A stretch of DNA of 60,000 nucleotides from Bolinopsis microptera (GCF_026151205.1 NC_087075.1:15143628-15203627), one strand, 5' to 3'. Counted from the stretch's first letter, positions 22,601 through 32,400 are shown. Program-made: numbers and translations. Notes: generated by a model from the letters alone, not told the origin.

Positions 22601-25600
22601 TGTCTTCCCATCACTGTAACTATGGTCTCTAGCATCTACCATGTGTACTGAAGAGAGTGAGTTAGTAATGGTAGGAGGTAGTCTGTGTCTCCCATACTGG
22701 ATACTATGTCTATAGCCATCTACCTGTGTATGAAGAGGATGAGAGAGTTTTGTAATGGAGGAGGTAATTCTGTGTATCTCACTGCTTACTATGTCTTTGC
22801 AATCTACCCTGTGCACTGAAGAGAGAGAGGAGTTAGTATGGAGGAGGTAGTCCTGTGGCTCCCATCACTGTAACTATGTCTCTCGCTTCTTCCCCTGTGC
22901 ACTGAAGAGAGAGAGAGTTAGTAATGGAGGAGGTAGTCGGTGTTCTCCCATCACTGCTACTATGGTCCTCTTGCTCTACCCTGTGTACTGAGAGAGAGAG
23001 TTAGTATTGGAGGAGGTATAGTCCTGTTGTCTCCCATCACTGCTACTATGTCTCTAGCATCTACCCTGTGTATGAAGAGCGAGAGTTAGTAATGGAGGGA
23101 GGTAGTTCTGTGTCTTCCCATCACTGCTTATGGCTCTAGCATCTACTGTGACTGAAGAGAGAGATTAGTAATGGAGGCGGTAGTCTGTGTCTCCCATCAC
23201 TGCTATATGTCTTCTAGATATACACTGTGCACTGAAGAGAGAGAGAGATAGAAATGGGGAGGTAGTCCTGTGTCTCCCATCACTGCTACTATGTCTCTGC
23301 ATCTTCCCTGTGCATGAAGAGAGAGAGAGAGTTGAATGGAGGCGGTAGTCCTGTGTCTCCCATCACTGATTACTATGTCTCTGCATTACCATGTGTACTG
23401 AAGAGAGAGAGAGAGTTAGTAATGGAGGAGGGTAGTCCTGTGTCTCCCATTCACTGCTACTATGTCTCTGCATCTCTCTAGTGTAATGAAGAGAGAGAGA
23501 GAGTTAGTAATGGAGGAGGTAGTCCTGTGTCTCCCATCACTGCTACTATGTCTCTAGCATCTACCCTGTGCACTGAAGAGAGAGAGTTAGTTATGGAGGA
23601 GGTAGTCTGTGTCTCACACTGGCTACTATGTATCTAGCATTACCCTGGTAACTGAAGAGGAGAGTGAGAGGGAGTTCGTATGAAGGAGTAGTCTGAGTTC
23701 TTCACACTGTACTATGTTCTCTCGGGCTTTCTACCCTGTGTATGAAGGAGAGAGAGAGTTAGTAATGGAGGAGGTAGTCCTGTGTCTCCCATCATGCTAC
23801 TATGTCTTAGCATCTACCCTGTGTATGAAGAGAGAGAGGAGTTAGGGTTAAATAAAAATGGAGGAGGTTAGTCTGGGTCTCCATCACTGCTACTATGTCT
23901 CTGATCTACTCTGGGTATCTGAGAGAGAGAGGAGAGAGGATAAGAATGGAGGAGGTAGTTGTCTGGGTCTCCCATATGCTCTATGTCTCTAGCATCTACC
24001 CTGTGTACTGAGAGAGAGAGAGTTAGTAATGGAGGAGGTAGTCCTGTGTCTCCCATCACTGCTACTATGTCTCTAGCATCTTACCCTGTGCATGATGAGA
24101 GAGATAGTTAGTAATGGAGGCGGTAGGTCTGTGTCTCCATCAAGCTTCTTGTTCTAGCTTACCTGTGCACTGAAGAGAGAGAGAGTTAGTAATGGAGGAG
24201 GTAGTCCTGTGTCTCCCATCACTGCTACTATGTCTCTAGATCTACCTGTGTACTTTGAAGAGAGAGAGAGTTAGTAATGGGGAAGGTAGTCCTGGTCCTC
24301 CATCACTGCTACTATGTACTCTAGTATTACCCTGTGCACTGAAGAGAGTGAGAGTTAGTAATGGGGGAGGTAGTTGTGTCTCCATCACTGTACTCTGTCT
24401 CTAGCATCTACCTGTGCACTGAAGAGAGAGAGAGTTTAGTAATGGAGGAGGTAAGTTTCTGTGTCTCCATCTCTGATTAATTTTGTCTCTAGCATCTCCC
24501 TGTGCACTGAAGAGAGAGGAGAAGTTGAATAAAACGGAGGAGGTAGTTCCTGTGTCTCCATCACTGATATATGTCTCTAGAATTACCCTGTTGCACTGAA
24601 GAGAGAGGGAGAGTTAGTAATGGGGTGGTAGTCCTGTGTCCTCCATCACTGCTACTATGTCTCTAGCATCTACCTTGTGCACTGAGAGAGAGAGAGTAGA
24701 GTAATGGAGGAGGTTGTCCTGTGTCTCCATCCCTTGCTTATATGTTCTCGAGTCATTTACCCTGTGCATGAAGAGAGCGAGGTAGTAATGGAGGAGGTAG
24801 TCCTGGTGTCTCCCTCACTGCTACTTATGTCTCTCGCATCTTCCCCTGTGTATGAAGAGAGAAGAGAGAGTTAGTAAGGAGGAGTAATTCTGTGTACCAT
24901 CACTGTACTATTGTCTCTAGGCATCTACCCTGTGCACTGAAGAGAGAGAGAGTTAGTAATGACGGAGGTAGGCCTGTGTCTTCCCATCACTGCTACTATG
25001 TCTCTTGCTCTACCTGTGCACTGAGAGAGTGAGTAGAGGAGTTAGTAATGGAGGAGGTTGTCCTGTGTCTCCCTCACTGCTCTATGTCTCTAGAATTACC
25101 CTGTGTACTGAAAGAGAGAGAGAGAGTTAGTAATGGAGGAGGTAGGTTCTGTGTTCCATCACTGTACTTTGTCTCTAGATCTACGCGTGTACTGAAGGAG
25201 GAGAGAATTTTCGTAATTGGAGAGGTAGTCCTGTGTCTCCATCACTGCTACTATGTTCTATAGCATCTCCTGTTGCACTGAAGAGAGAGAGAGTTAGTAA
25301 TGGAGGAGGTATTAGTCTGTGTCTACCATCACTTACTATGTCTCTCGCATCTACTCCTGTGCATGAAGAGAGAGAGAGTAGTTAGTAATGGTGGAGGTAG
25401 TACTCGTGTCTCATCACTGCTACTATGGTCTCTAGCATCTCCCTTGTGTACTGAAGAGAGAGAGAGTAGTAATGGAGAGGTATTCTGTGTCCTCCCCATC
25501 ACTGTACTATGTCTTCTAGCATCTACCCTGTGCATGAAGAGAGAGAGAGTTAGTAATGGAGGAGTGTAGTCCAGTGTCTCATCCACTGCTGACTATGTCT

Positions 25601-28097
25601 CTAGATCTACCCTTTGTATGAATAGAGAGAGAGTTTATGGAGGAAGGTTGGGTAGTCCTGTGTCTCCATCACTGTAAACTATGTTCTTAGATCTACCTGT
25701 GTATGAAGAGAGGCGGAGGAGGAGTTAGTATGGAGGGGTAGTTCCTGTGGTATCCCATCACTGCTAGCTATGATCTAGATCTACCTGTGTACTGAAGAGA
25801 CGGAGAGAGTTAGTATGAGGAGGTAGTACCAGAGTCTCCATCATGCTTACTATGTCTCTAGCATCTACCCTGTGTACTGAAGAGAGAGAGTTAGTAATGG
25901 AGGAGGTAGTCCTGTGTCTCCCATCACTGCTACTATGTCTCTAGCATCTACATGGTGCACTGTAGAGAGAGGAGTTAGTAATGGAGGAGTGTCCTGTGTC
26001 TCCATCATGAAACTACGTCTCTAGCCATCTACCCGTGTACATGAAGAGAGAGAAGATAGTAATGGAGAGGTTTAGTAGTTTCCTGTGTTCTCCATCAGGT
26101 ACTATGTCTCTAGCATTACCTGTGCACTGAAGAGAGAGAGTAGTAGGAGGAGGTAGGTCTGTGTCTTCCCATCATGTACTATGTCTCTAGCATCTACCCT
26201 GTGTACTGAAGAGAGAGATGAGGTTTTAAAACACTCAGCTCTCGGGGTTCGTTCAGCCTTTACTACTTTGTTTCTGTCTAGTTCTAATTCCTCACAATAT
26301 GACTTTAAGTATATTAAAGTTTCAGGGTGATTATTTGTCTCAAAAAATGTAGGGAGAAAATAGATTTTTTTAGACTCGATTTTCAGGGGCACGCAATCAA
26401 AAATCGCTCGCGCAATACAATTACCACTCACGGCTGACTTTGACCGGCAATAATTTCGATCTGAACCGATATTTTTCCACGGCATCAAAAAGCATCTGGT
26501 AGATATTACTCCTATATCAGAAAACAACTAACTAAAAAGTCGGTTTTGAGAAATTTCCATGAAGAACCCCTGCACCATAATACAGTAAGTCGATATAGAC
26601 AATTGTCTTACTCTTTTATCAAATATGTCCCTAGTATTAAAGGACGATGGGTTGAGCAACATTTTAATTTTAGTATTTTAATTGTATTTTATAAAAAGTA
26701 TATATTTTCATTACTAAATATGCAAAATTAAGTGGAAATTTCATTGTCAAAAAAATGAGCCATTACTTTCCAACACTAATTTCAACTACATGTAACATAC
26801 ACGTCTCAGGGAGTTGCTACCGTTTGTAATATTAGTCACTACTCCATAGCTTTTCCGCTGGATAGCTCTGAGTTTGAGAGCTGTTCTGTAGTCTGGCAGC
26901 TGTATCACTTGTAGCAGCTCTGAAGAGAGTGAGGAGATAAGGAGGTGAGTAGAGAGAAGGTAATGGGTTGATTAACACCAAATTAGAAAAAGAGGATAAG
27001 TTTATAATGGGTCTGCTAACACTGCACTGTTCTAAACCACTAAGATTACCACTAAGATTACCACTAAGATTACCAAAGCATCAGATCTTCATACATGCCT
27101 AATCACACGATCAGTTATACCAGTATTTTAATTATTTAAGTGTGACCTGCTGGCAGCTAAAGAAGCAATTGCGGGCAGCAAGGGGCCGGGATAAAGCTTA
27201 TTGAGCTGACTGAATGACGAGGGGATCACGAGGAGATAACCACGGATACGATTTAAGATATCTGGTAAACTAACTTACCACGTGATACTTTTAATTTGAT
27301 TTAATGTGCGTTGTCTTTATGGGGGCGAAAGTTTTTTACGATTTTTCCAGTCTAAGATTTTTTTCCAAATGAAAAAAAAATTTTCTGAGGACTATATCAA
27401 ATTCGGCTCGATTGATCTCTTTTAAATGATCCCTAGAACATTAATATCCTGAAGTTTGGGTGATTGTTTCAAAACATGTTGGAGATGAAAGATTTTTTAG
27501 ACTCGATTATCAGGGTGCGATGAGAATCACTCAGCAATACAAATAACATGTATAAAGCGCTGACCCTTTTGACCGGGCGATAATTTTGGATAGGACATAT
27601 TTTCATGGGGATCAAAAGCAGTGATAGATATCATACCTTATCAGAACAACTAAAAAGTCAAATTTCGGAGAATTTTGATTGAAGACCACCCCCCCCCCCG
27701 GACCTTAAGCGGGAGATAATATTCTAAGAGGCGTGACATGTTTGACGACCATGACAATTATGTTACATGTTTTAAACTGTTTCTTCAGGTTTTGCAATGG
27801 TTTTAACCCGATATACGATATCTGCTGTGCTTCAACTACTTTAGAGCCACAATGACCACTACAATACCTTATTCAATATTCAGCACTTACAATTACTCAC
27901 CCCATGAGAAGTGACCACACTAAGAATGTGATCCTCACCAAAATGTGTGTAAAACACTACACACCGAAAGCTTTTATGAACTCCTTTGACTTTCGGATGC
28001 CATATTTGGTAAAGGCATCGTTAAAATTAGATAAAGAGTCTTCTTGGAGAGAAGTGAGTGATCCGAGGGATCTTCTATTTAATAGGTCAGCTATCAT
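7492..28097 (-). CDS. Dystrobrevin/dystrophin-like gene, 14 recognised coding exons, C-terminus not found
   Basis: Minus-strand exons: 27965-28097, 26803-26919, 22007-22126, 21146-21222, 20797-20882, 14428-14507, 14155-14235, 10981-11075, 10120-10194, 9540-9636, 8595-8689, 8356-8428, 8091-8206, 7492-7618. Phases agree at every junction except within exon 3. About 457 residues: N-terminal extension; helical EF-hand-like region 1 (46-149), where LPDYRTALKLRAIQ matches the family's STYRTACKLRFVQ; EF-hand-like region 2 (150-262), where VFEEDIYGHSTLV and FLLWCTKSP parallel VFEGPSFGYTEQ and FLDWM; a ZZ-type zinc finger (264-310); and a C-terminal helical region (352-457). The family joins membrane glycoprotein complexes to the cytoskeleton. 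There is no actin-binding or spectrin region, so dystrobrevin is favoured over dystrophin, but divergence is high. The ZZ finger keeps the Cys pairs 276/279 and 300/303 but lacks the usual His-x-His end. Confidence 0.85.
7765..8066. mobile_element. G/C-tipped inverted-repeat element (intronic), 7-bp target duplication
   Basis: Element body 7772-8059, flanked by direct repeats GATTTAT (7765-7771 and 8060-8066). It starts GGGGTGGGGGGTCATGAGTA and ends in the inverse, TACTCATGCGG plus a C run of 18. The shared terminal inverted repeat is CATGAGTATTTTTGAGAA. The interior repeats ATTTTTGAG in both orientations. No coding capacity; lies between exons 13 and 14 of the dystrobrevin-like gene. Confidence 0.75.
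8091..8206 (-). CDS. Dystrobrevin-like exon 13 (coiled coil)
   Basis: SLYEAVQSKDDNLEAFIGEC..., helical and charged. Acceptor CTCCATCCCAG, donor CACAG|GTGATT. Confidence 0.75.
8356..8428 (-). CDS. Dystrobrevin-like exon 12
   Basis: LDKRHSMLLTYSKRLDPKST, resembling the DDEHLLIQHYCQSLN segment that opens the C-terminal coiled coil of dystrophins. Acceptor TATTTTTCAG, donor GTG|GTGAGT. Confidence 0.75.
8595..8689 (-). CDS. Dystrobrevin-like exon 11 (linker)
   Basis: Ser/Thr/Val-rich linker SQCVNVTVVPMKTVGSTTSI.... Acceptor TCCTCCTCCAG, donor CAGTG|GTAAGT; both phases fit their neighbours. Confidence 0.7.
8791..8877. repeat. 8-bp minisatellite, inverted relative to 6268-6729
   Basis: About 10 copies of CTGGTTAC, the reverse complement of the 6268-6729 unit GTAACCAG. 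Lies in the intron between exons 10 and 11. Confidence 0.9.
8878..9539. other. Intron sequence with a CpG-rich patch
   Basis: Intron between dystrobrevin-like exons 10 and 11. A short CpG-rich block (GCTTCGCGCGCTCCCGGCC and neighbours, about 9300-9370) stands out against AT-rich surroundings. No exon seen. Confidence 0.5.
9540..9636 (-). CDS. Dystrobrevin-like exon 10 (ZZ finger, second half)
   Basis: Encodes YVALHRYTVAICQECMWTGN, parallel to [20 protein letters not shown] of dystrophin. The final zinc-binding His pair is not evident. Acceptor GTTGCAG, donor CTG|GTGAGT. Confidence 0.85.
9637..10119. other. Intron between exons 9 and 10
   Basis: AT-rich; the short open frames here are not supported by splice sites or similarity. 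Confidence 0.5.
10120..10194 (-). CDS. Dystrobrevin-like exon 9 (ZZ finger, first half)
   Basis: Acceptor TTTTGCAG, donor TTTAG|GTGAGC. Encodes LMSSEYNVNLSSCSNCGVAP then FLGF; the CSNC pair and GFR match the start of the ZZ finger (HPVECSYC...MMGFRYR). Confidence 0.85.
10195..10980. other. Intron between exons 8 and 9
   Basis: Low-complexity TATAGTATATAG-type repeats around 10500-10770. The minus-strand frame at 10424-10717 lacks splice support. Confidence 0.5.
10981..11075 (-). CDS. Dystrobrevin-like exon 8
   Basis: Encodes IGHERQKLTLDEFLLWCTKS then PFCLSWLFTFH, parallel to the family's VTLNGFLD...PPQCLVWLPLLHR. Donor CAG|GTAATT. The acceptor TTCTACCCAG is the last, slightly altered unit of the 14-bp minisatellite next to it. 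Confidence 0.88.
11081..11526. repeat. 14-bp minisatellite abutting the exon 8 acceptor
   Basis: About 32 nearly identical copies of TAGAATATACAGGG. On the minus strand the unit reads CCCTGTATATTCTA. The array runs directly into TATTCTACCCAG|ATC, the 3' splice site of exon 8, which differs from an array unit by one base, so the array forms the whole acceptor context. Confidence 0.95.
11690..12185. repeat. 21-bp minisatellite rich in CRE and E-box motifs, in two blocks
   Basis: Tandem GTTGTGGTGACGTCACGTGAT units in two blocks (11712-11885, 11953-12168), each preceded by the same segment (GATCATTACATAATGGATGTG). Contains 11 perfect TGACGTCA (CRE/ATF) palindromes and 16 TCACGTGA (E-box) palindromes. 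Lies in the intron between exons 7 and 8. Regulatory function is not shown. Confidence 0.9.
12348..12646. repeat. 30-bp minisatellite
   Basis: About 10 copies of the unit AGTGTGACTATCATGACTAA plus AATACTTGTA, with C/T and TTGTTA variants. Intronic. Confidence 0.9.
12647..13892. other. Intron sequence, no exon seen
   Basis: Part of the intron between exons 7 and 8. AT-rich with a GGTGG-rich patch at about 13120-13150; nothing else recognised. Confidence 0.5.
13893..13990. repeat. 12-bp minisatellite (ACACGTGGTTAC)n
   Basis: About 8 copies, each with a CACGTG core or a CACATG variant. Intronic. Confidence 0.9.
14155..14235 (-). CDS. Dystrobrevin-like exon 7
   Basis: Exactly 27 codons in phase 0: IPCSVFEEDIYGHSTLVL..., parallel to LPTAVFEGPSFGYTEQAVRS. 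Acceptor TTTTCAG, donor CAG|GTAGTT. Confidence 0.88.
14428..14507 (-). CDS. Dystrobrevin-like exon 6 (EF-hand-like)
   Basis: Acceptor TTTTATTTCAG, donor CTC|GTGAGT. Encodes LFDTFKGSDGTLSQEGFSEL..., an EF-hand-like loop whose Ca ligands are only partly kept, as is usual in this family. Confidence 0.85.
15163..15532. mobile_element. 354-bp G/C-tipped element nested in the 3.7-kb element, 8-bp target duplication
   Basis: Body 15171-15524, starting with 13 G and ending CCCCC. Flanked by AGAAGGAT on both sides (15163-15170, 15525-15532), although GGA-rich flanks make chance identity easier. The interior carries three copies of ATGGGGACTAATGGAGACTT-type units and two GTTGACGTAATTC motifs. Confidence 0.6.
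16154..18380. repeat. Tandem duplication (~1.2 kb) within the GGA-rich element
   Basis: Landmarks recur in the same order: GGCCCCAGGAGGAGGAGG at about 16154 and 17429, and GCATCTAAATGTTATTTCC at 16987 and 18204. The latter is followed by an identical block of about 160 bases ending in ATGTCCGCC repeats. Confidence 0.8.
18526..20796. other. Intron between exons 5 and 6, remainder
   Basis: C homopolymer at 18626-18642, a 20-bp repeat (TAAACCACTTTTCTGTAAAA) at about 19658-19703 and TTGGTAACC triplets near 19050. No exon or element recognised. Confidence 0.5.
20797..20882 (-). CDS. Dystrobrevin-like exon 5
   Basis: Acceptor CCTTATTTCAG, donor AAAT|GTGAGT. Encodes NYIGAVKVKQFTTVLVIMGA then GRLLDKLK, parallel to the GKISVFAVKMALATLCGG/DKLRYIF block of dystrobrevins. 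Confidence 0.85.
21146..21222 (-). CDS. Dystrobrevin-like exon 4
   Basis: Encodes AERNADTTIVSCADLILTWI..., parallel to the family's HQIHVEQSISLLLNFLLAAFD. Acceptor TTGCTCAG lies in the first unit of a 57-bp tandem repeat; donor CAG|GTTCGT. Confidence 0.8.
21214..21440. repeat. 57-bp tandem repeat spanning the exon 4 acceptor
   Basis: Four copies starting at 21214, 21271, 21328 and 21385. On the minus strand each unit contains TTGCTCAG|GCTGAGAGGAA, the intron end plus the first exon bases. 57 is a multiple of 3 and the unit has no stop in the exon frame, so any upstream acceptor would add 19 residues per unit (AERNIVCIVLLFTKYIVAQ). Confidence 0.92.
21838..22023. repeat. ~83-bp duplication carrying the exon 3 donor
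   Basis: TACTGACCATTAAACAGACG occurs at about 21917 and 22000. The second includes the last bases of exon 3 and its donor (ATG|GTCAGT on the minus strand). The intervening sequence is an AATTAGTAA-rich array. Confidence 0.75.
22007..22126 (-). CDS. Dystrobrevin-like exon 3, with an apparent frameshift
   Basis: Acceptor TACTAAC(CT)nTTCAG. It reads HRVDARDIVAVMGDTG in the phase set by exon 2 (family LHLVDIWNVIEALRENA), then must shift frame to read YLLHYEEITEGEMEPFIND, which matches the family's next helix and joins exon 4 in phase 0. Unshifted, the frame reaches TAA before the donor. A one-base extra insertion or two-base loss near 22075-22085 would explain it: assembly error in repeat-rich sequence, or real damage. 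Confidence 0.6.
22063..26225. repeat. 85-bp satellite-like array (~49 copies) of branch point + acceptor + exon 3 start
   Basis: The clean unit is 85 bp (compare 22063 and 22148). On the minus strand each unit reads TTACTAACTCTCTCTCTTCAG-like: TACTAAC branch point, CT tract and CAG, then TACACAGGGTAGATGCTAGA and the first exon 3 codons. The first units are near perfect. Most others carry scattered one- or two-base indels, which may be true divergence or unpolished long-read errors. The array fills nearly all of the intron between exons 2 and 3 next to exon 3. Confidence 0.93.
26235..26580. repeat. Dispersed repeat, copy 1
   Basis: Shares an alignable stretch with 27318-27702, including TTTTTTAGACTCGAT, CAATACAA and AACTAAAAAGTC in the same order and orientation. 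No coding frame. Intronic. Confidence 0.65.
26803..26919 (-). CDS. Dystrobrevin-like exon 2
   Basis: Acceptor CTCTCTTCAG. Encodes LLQVIQLPDYRTALKLRAIQ..., the conserved first helix of the EF-hand-like region. The donor used here (GAGAC|GTGTAT) fits the phase of exon 3; GTATGT two bases on is a stronger site but gives the wrong phase. Confidence 0.75.
27318..27702. repeat. Dispersed repeat, copy 2, ending in a C run
   Basis: Diverged copy of 26235-26580. It begins ATGGGGGCGAAAG and ends with a C run (27689-27700), recalling the G/C-tipped elements, but no inverted repeat or target duplication is clear. Confidence 0.6.
27965..28097 (-). CDS. Dystrobrevin-like exon 1 (putative start)
   Basis: ATG at 28097-28095 opens 44 codons (MIADLLNRRSLGS...KEFIKAF). 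The donor G|GTGTGT gives phase 1, matching exon 2. The frame is open further upstream to 28142 without another ATG. This N-terminus has no clear family counterpart. Confidence 0.55.
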
Positions 28098-29049
28098 CGG
28101 ATCAGGGGTATGTGAGGTCAGATCAGTCACATTGATGGTCACTCAGATTATATTGGGGTTTTCATCGCTTCATGTTGGGCTATACTAGAGGTGAGAGTTA
28201 TATTTAGATTCAGTTTAATCTATAAATGAAAGTTATATTTAATGGTTTTTGTTCAATTAACACATGCAGTTTTCTTTGCGATGGAATAATCTTTGACTCA
28301 AATGGTTTAGAGTTTAAAGTGAACGCTCATAAAGTATGATTCATAGTCCATACCACTTATAAGAAAGTCGATTGATTGAAACAGAGAGCAAAGCAAATAA
28401 AAATAAATACGGGTTTTAGAATAAATTATAAATTTTCATCAGAATAACAATATCCGAAATCTATTTTAATTTTAACAATCACGACACATATTATAAGCCT
28501 ATTACATTCTGGAATACCGCCAAAATCTCTACATACAATTACTAAACTTACTCCTTCAATATACTGAAAAAAAATCACTCACTTAATAAAATTACTAAAT
28601 CACACTTTGATTACTAACAAATTTTAGAATTATGGGAATTCGAACGCTCCCCGAACAATCAAGAACAACAGAGGTGAACTAACTACAAAGATTACAAAAT
28701 CGAAGACTAAACAATCATCGAACCTCAAATCAACAACCCTAAACCCAAATTAGAAACTACTAAACTAAACTACTAAACTACACAGCAAATAAAAGAGCTT
28801 GAAATCCTACACCAGCTTATTAAGAAAATGTAGTAAGAATACCAGCACTAATAGTGCTATATAACCTGGTATTCTTAGCTGCACTATTTGTTACTACTGT
28901 GAACTTAACCTGTCATATAGTGTTTGCTATCAACACGATATATATTTAAGGTTCTTTATATAAGTCGTATAAAAGCCGTAGAAAATATGTGGAAAAAGTA
29001 TGAAACTTGAGAGACTAACGAGCATGAACATAATTTAGCACGGGACGGC

Positions 29050-29081
<32 letters not shown>

Positions 29082-29300
29082 GACCCCAAAACCTTTAATT
29101 CAACAAATCAAAACCCTCATCATACTATCTATTATAGATCTAAATTTGCACGTTATTAATTATTTCAACAGGCAATAAAATCTGCCTACATTAATTAATC
29201 TATTTAAAAAGGGAAGTTCTGCAAAGAAACCAAATAAAAAGTCACCACTAGTCTCAGCTATGGAAGAGACTAGAAGCAGTCCTAGCTCCTCTCCTCTCCT
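28098..29300. other. Intergenic region between dystrobrevin-like gene start and ACAT1 end
   Basis: AT-rich. Contains a nested hairpin (TAAGAATACCAG at 28834-28845 with CTGGTATTCTTA at 28866-28877) and a short (GGGACA)n run at about 29048-29077. A promoter for the minus-strand gene is expected here but no clear core element was seen. Confidence 0.45.
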
Positions 29301-29413
29301 CTAAAATTTCTCAATGATAACAGCAGACGCGCCTCCTCCGCCATTACAAATACCAGTTAGTCCCTTGTCTCCTGACTTCATGGTGTGTGCCATCGTGCCT
29401 ATCAGTCGGGCTC
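29301..29413 (-). CDS. ACAT1: ACAT1 exon 11 (second catalytic Cys, stop)
   Basis: [20 protein letters not shown] then [16 protein letters not shown] and TAG at 29303-29301; Cys398 is the general acid/base of thiolases. Acceptor TTATTCCCCAG. Confidence 0.97.
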
Positions 29414-32400
29414 CTGGGGAATAAGATAATAATAATAACTATTTATAAGCAGCTTTATAGCCGCCGCTTTATAGCCGCCGCTTTATAGCCGCCGCTTTAT
29501 AGCCGCCGCTTTATAGCCGCCGCTTTATAGCCGCCACTTTATAGCTGCTTTATAGCCGCTTTATAGCTGCCACTTTATAGCTGCTTTATAGCCGCCGCTT
29601 TATAGCCGCCGCTTTATAGCCGCCGCTTTATAGCCGCCACTTTATAGCTGCTTTATAGCCGCCGCTTTATAGCCGCCGCTTTATAGCCGCCGCTTTATAG
29701 CCGCCGCTTTATAGCCGCCGCTTTATAGCCGCCACTTTATAGCTGCTTTATAGCCGCTTTATAGCTGCTTTATAGCCGCTTTATAGCTGCTTAATGGCCG
29801 CTTTATAGCTGCTTTATAGCCGCTTTATAGCTGCTTAATGGCCGCTTGGGGGGGGGCCAATGGCATAAAATGGCATAAAATGGCATAAAATGGCATAAAA
29901 TGGAGACTTTTTCTATGGAGAAAATGGAAAAACCCATGAGTAATTCTCCATTTTCTCCATTTTATGCCATGAATTTTGTCTTCGAAATTTCATCTTTAAC
30001 ACCATTAAACACCTAAATTGGACGACCTAACATGTTTATTTACGCTTACTAGGGGCGTATCAAGCTTATGAAAGCTCATAGTAGGCTACTAGATGCTTAT
30101 ACTAGGTTAGTAGAGGCACACTTCAGGCAAACTCATAATTACTCAAGCCTAGTGTAAAGTTATTTCTACAGGCTACAGCAGGAGTGAGTAATAGGGGAGA
30201 GTAATAGGCACTGAGAAGTGAGACCTACATCCTCGAAAGTCGAAACAAGCTCGCACTGCAAAGGGGAGGCCTGCCTTCCGAGATCGCATTACCAGGGGAA
30301 GCCTCGAGTCCAAATTTGTGTATCGAGGGGTAGGTGCAGACTTCGATAAACCGAAAAACCAAAAAAATATTTTCGGCTAATAACGAAGAGGGTAGCATGA
30401 AACGTGTAGTGGAGAAAAGTGGTTTTTAGAAAAACTTTGAAAAATTTTGACTTGGAAAATTTTCGGCCCGAGTCATTCTCGATACGTACCTCTCGTATCG
30501 AGAGCTCCCGATTCCGAGCTCGTGTTGCAAAGGGAAGGCCTGCCTTCCGAGATCGCATTACCTGGGGGAAGCCTCGAGTCCAAAATTGTGTACCGAGGGG
30601 TAAATTTCAAAGTCAAAATTTTTCAAAGTTTTTCTGAAAAACACTTTTCTCCACGTTTCATGCTACCTTGTTCATTATAAGCCGAAAATATTTTTTCGGT
30701 CAAAATTTTTCAAATTTTTTTCTGAAAACCGCTTTTCTCCACGTTTCATGCTACCCTGTTCATTATTTGCCGAAAATATTTTTTCGGTTTTTCGAAGTCC
30801 ACACCTTCCCCTCGATACACAATTTTGGACTCGAGGTAATGCGATCTCGGAAGGCAGGCCTCCCCTTTGCAACACGAGCTCGGAATCGGGAGCTCTCGAT
30901 ACGAGAGGTACGTATCGAGAATGACTCGGGCCGAAAATTTTCTAAGTCAAAATTTTTCAAAGTTTTTCTAAAAACCACTTTTCTCCACGTTTCATGCTAC
31001 CCTCTTCATTATTAGCCGAAAATATTATTTTTAAAAATAATTTTTCTCGAAATTCTAAATTTTTCAGGTTTTCAATGGCATAAAATGGCATAAAATGGCA
31101 TAAAATGGAGACTATTTCTATGGAGAAAATGGAAAAACCTATGAGTAATTCTCCATTTTCTCCATTTATGCCATTGGCCCCCCCCCGGCCGCTTTTTAGC
31201 CACTTAATGGCCGCTTTATAGCTGCTTTATAGCTGCTTTATAGCCGCTTTATAGCTGCTTTATAGCCGCTTTATAGGCGCTTAATGGCCGCTTAATGGCT
31301 GCTTAATGGCCGCTTTATAGCCGCTTGATGGCTGCTTTATAGCCGCTTAATGGCTGCTTAATGGCCGCTTTATAGCCGCTTGATGGCTGCTTTATAGCCA
31401 CTTTATAGCCGCTTTATATGCGCTTAATGGCCGCTTAATGGCTGCTTAATGGCCGCTTTATAGGTGATCAGAAGAGGTTGTATGTGGGGTGGGGACACTA
31501 AACCAATATTGGAAGTTTTTTGTGGGGATATTGTTATCTTTTTCTCGATGTTCGAGAATTATTGAGTGTTTGCTGCTGCATTTTCCGAAAAGATTATAAT
31601 TTCATTAAATTATTACTGTCGTAGAACGCGATTTTTATTATATAGTAGATAAAACTTAAGTTCGACGTGTGTAAAATTGTAGAACTTTACATTGAAGAAT
31701 AACAAGTCGTACCTGAGCGTTTACATATTGCTCAATTACATAATATATTATAAAGAATAAAATGTAGGACTTGATAACTTGCCAAAAGGCTCGACTAAAT
31801 GTGGTTAGAGGAAAAAGGTTTTAATTCACCAAAAGCGTCGGTCGCCCAACAACAATTCAACAATTGACGATTTTATGTAATTTGATTATGTCAATTTTAT
31901 TTGCAAATGCCCTTTCTTCACACACGTTCGTGTGCGGCACATTTCAAATTCAACTAACTCTCCAGTGCTCCTTATATTAGTGAGTAGCACACTAAAACCA
32001 GCTAACATGACAGCAAACATCTCACTTTTAAAGATCAGTTCCCTGTTTGTAAAGGCCAATTAATAAATAAATAAATATCAAAGGAAGGGTTATTTAGTTA
32101 TTTACCTGAAGCTCCAATAGGATGACCAAGAGAAATAGCTCCTCCGTTAGGGTTGTAGATCTCCGAAGGAATGTTCAACATCTGATATGAAATGAAATAA
32201 TGTGCTTGTATAGTGTAATGTATAATGTATAATGTACAGTATAATGTGCTTGTATAGTGTATACCGCCCATATGGTTAGCAACTGACACAAGTTTCAGGT
32301 ACTAATCATGTCAGAGCGGTTCTTAAAGGTGAGGTAAAATTCTACAGAATAAAATAATAAAGTCGGCTCATTTCTACAAAGTCACGTTTCTGTATTATAA

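Noticed and set aside
22063-26225. CRISPR-like regular repeat array
   Set aside because: Units are head-to-tail without unique spacers, in an animal intron, and derive from a splice acceptor.
27904-28188. + strand 94-codon frame
   Set aside because: Antisense to the better-supported exon 1 of the minus-strand gene.
30289-31015. Several overlapping open frames on both strands ([14 protein letters not shown]...)
   Set aside because: They come from the internal inverted repeat of the 29848-31186 element, mirrored on both strands.
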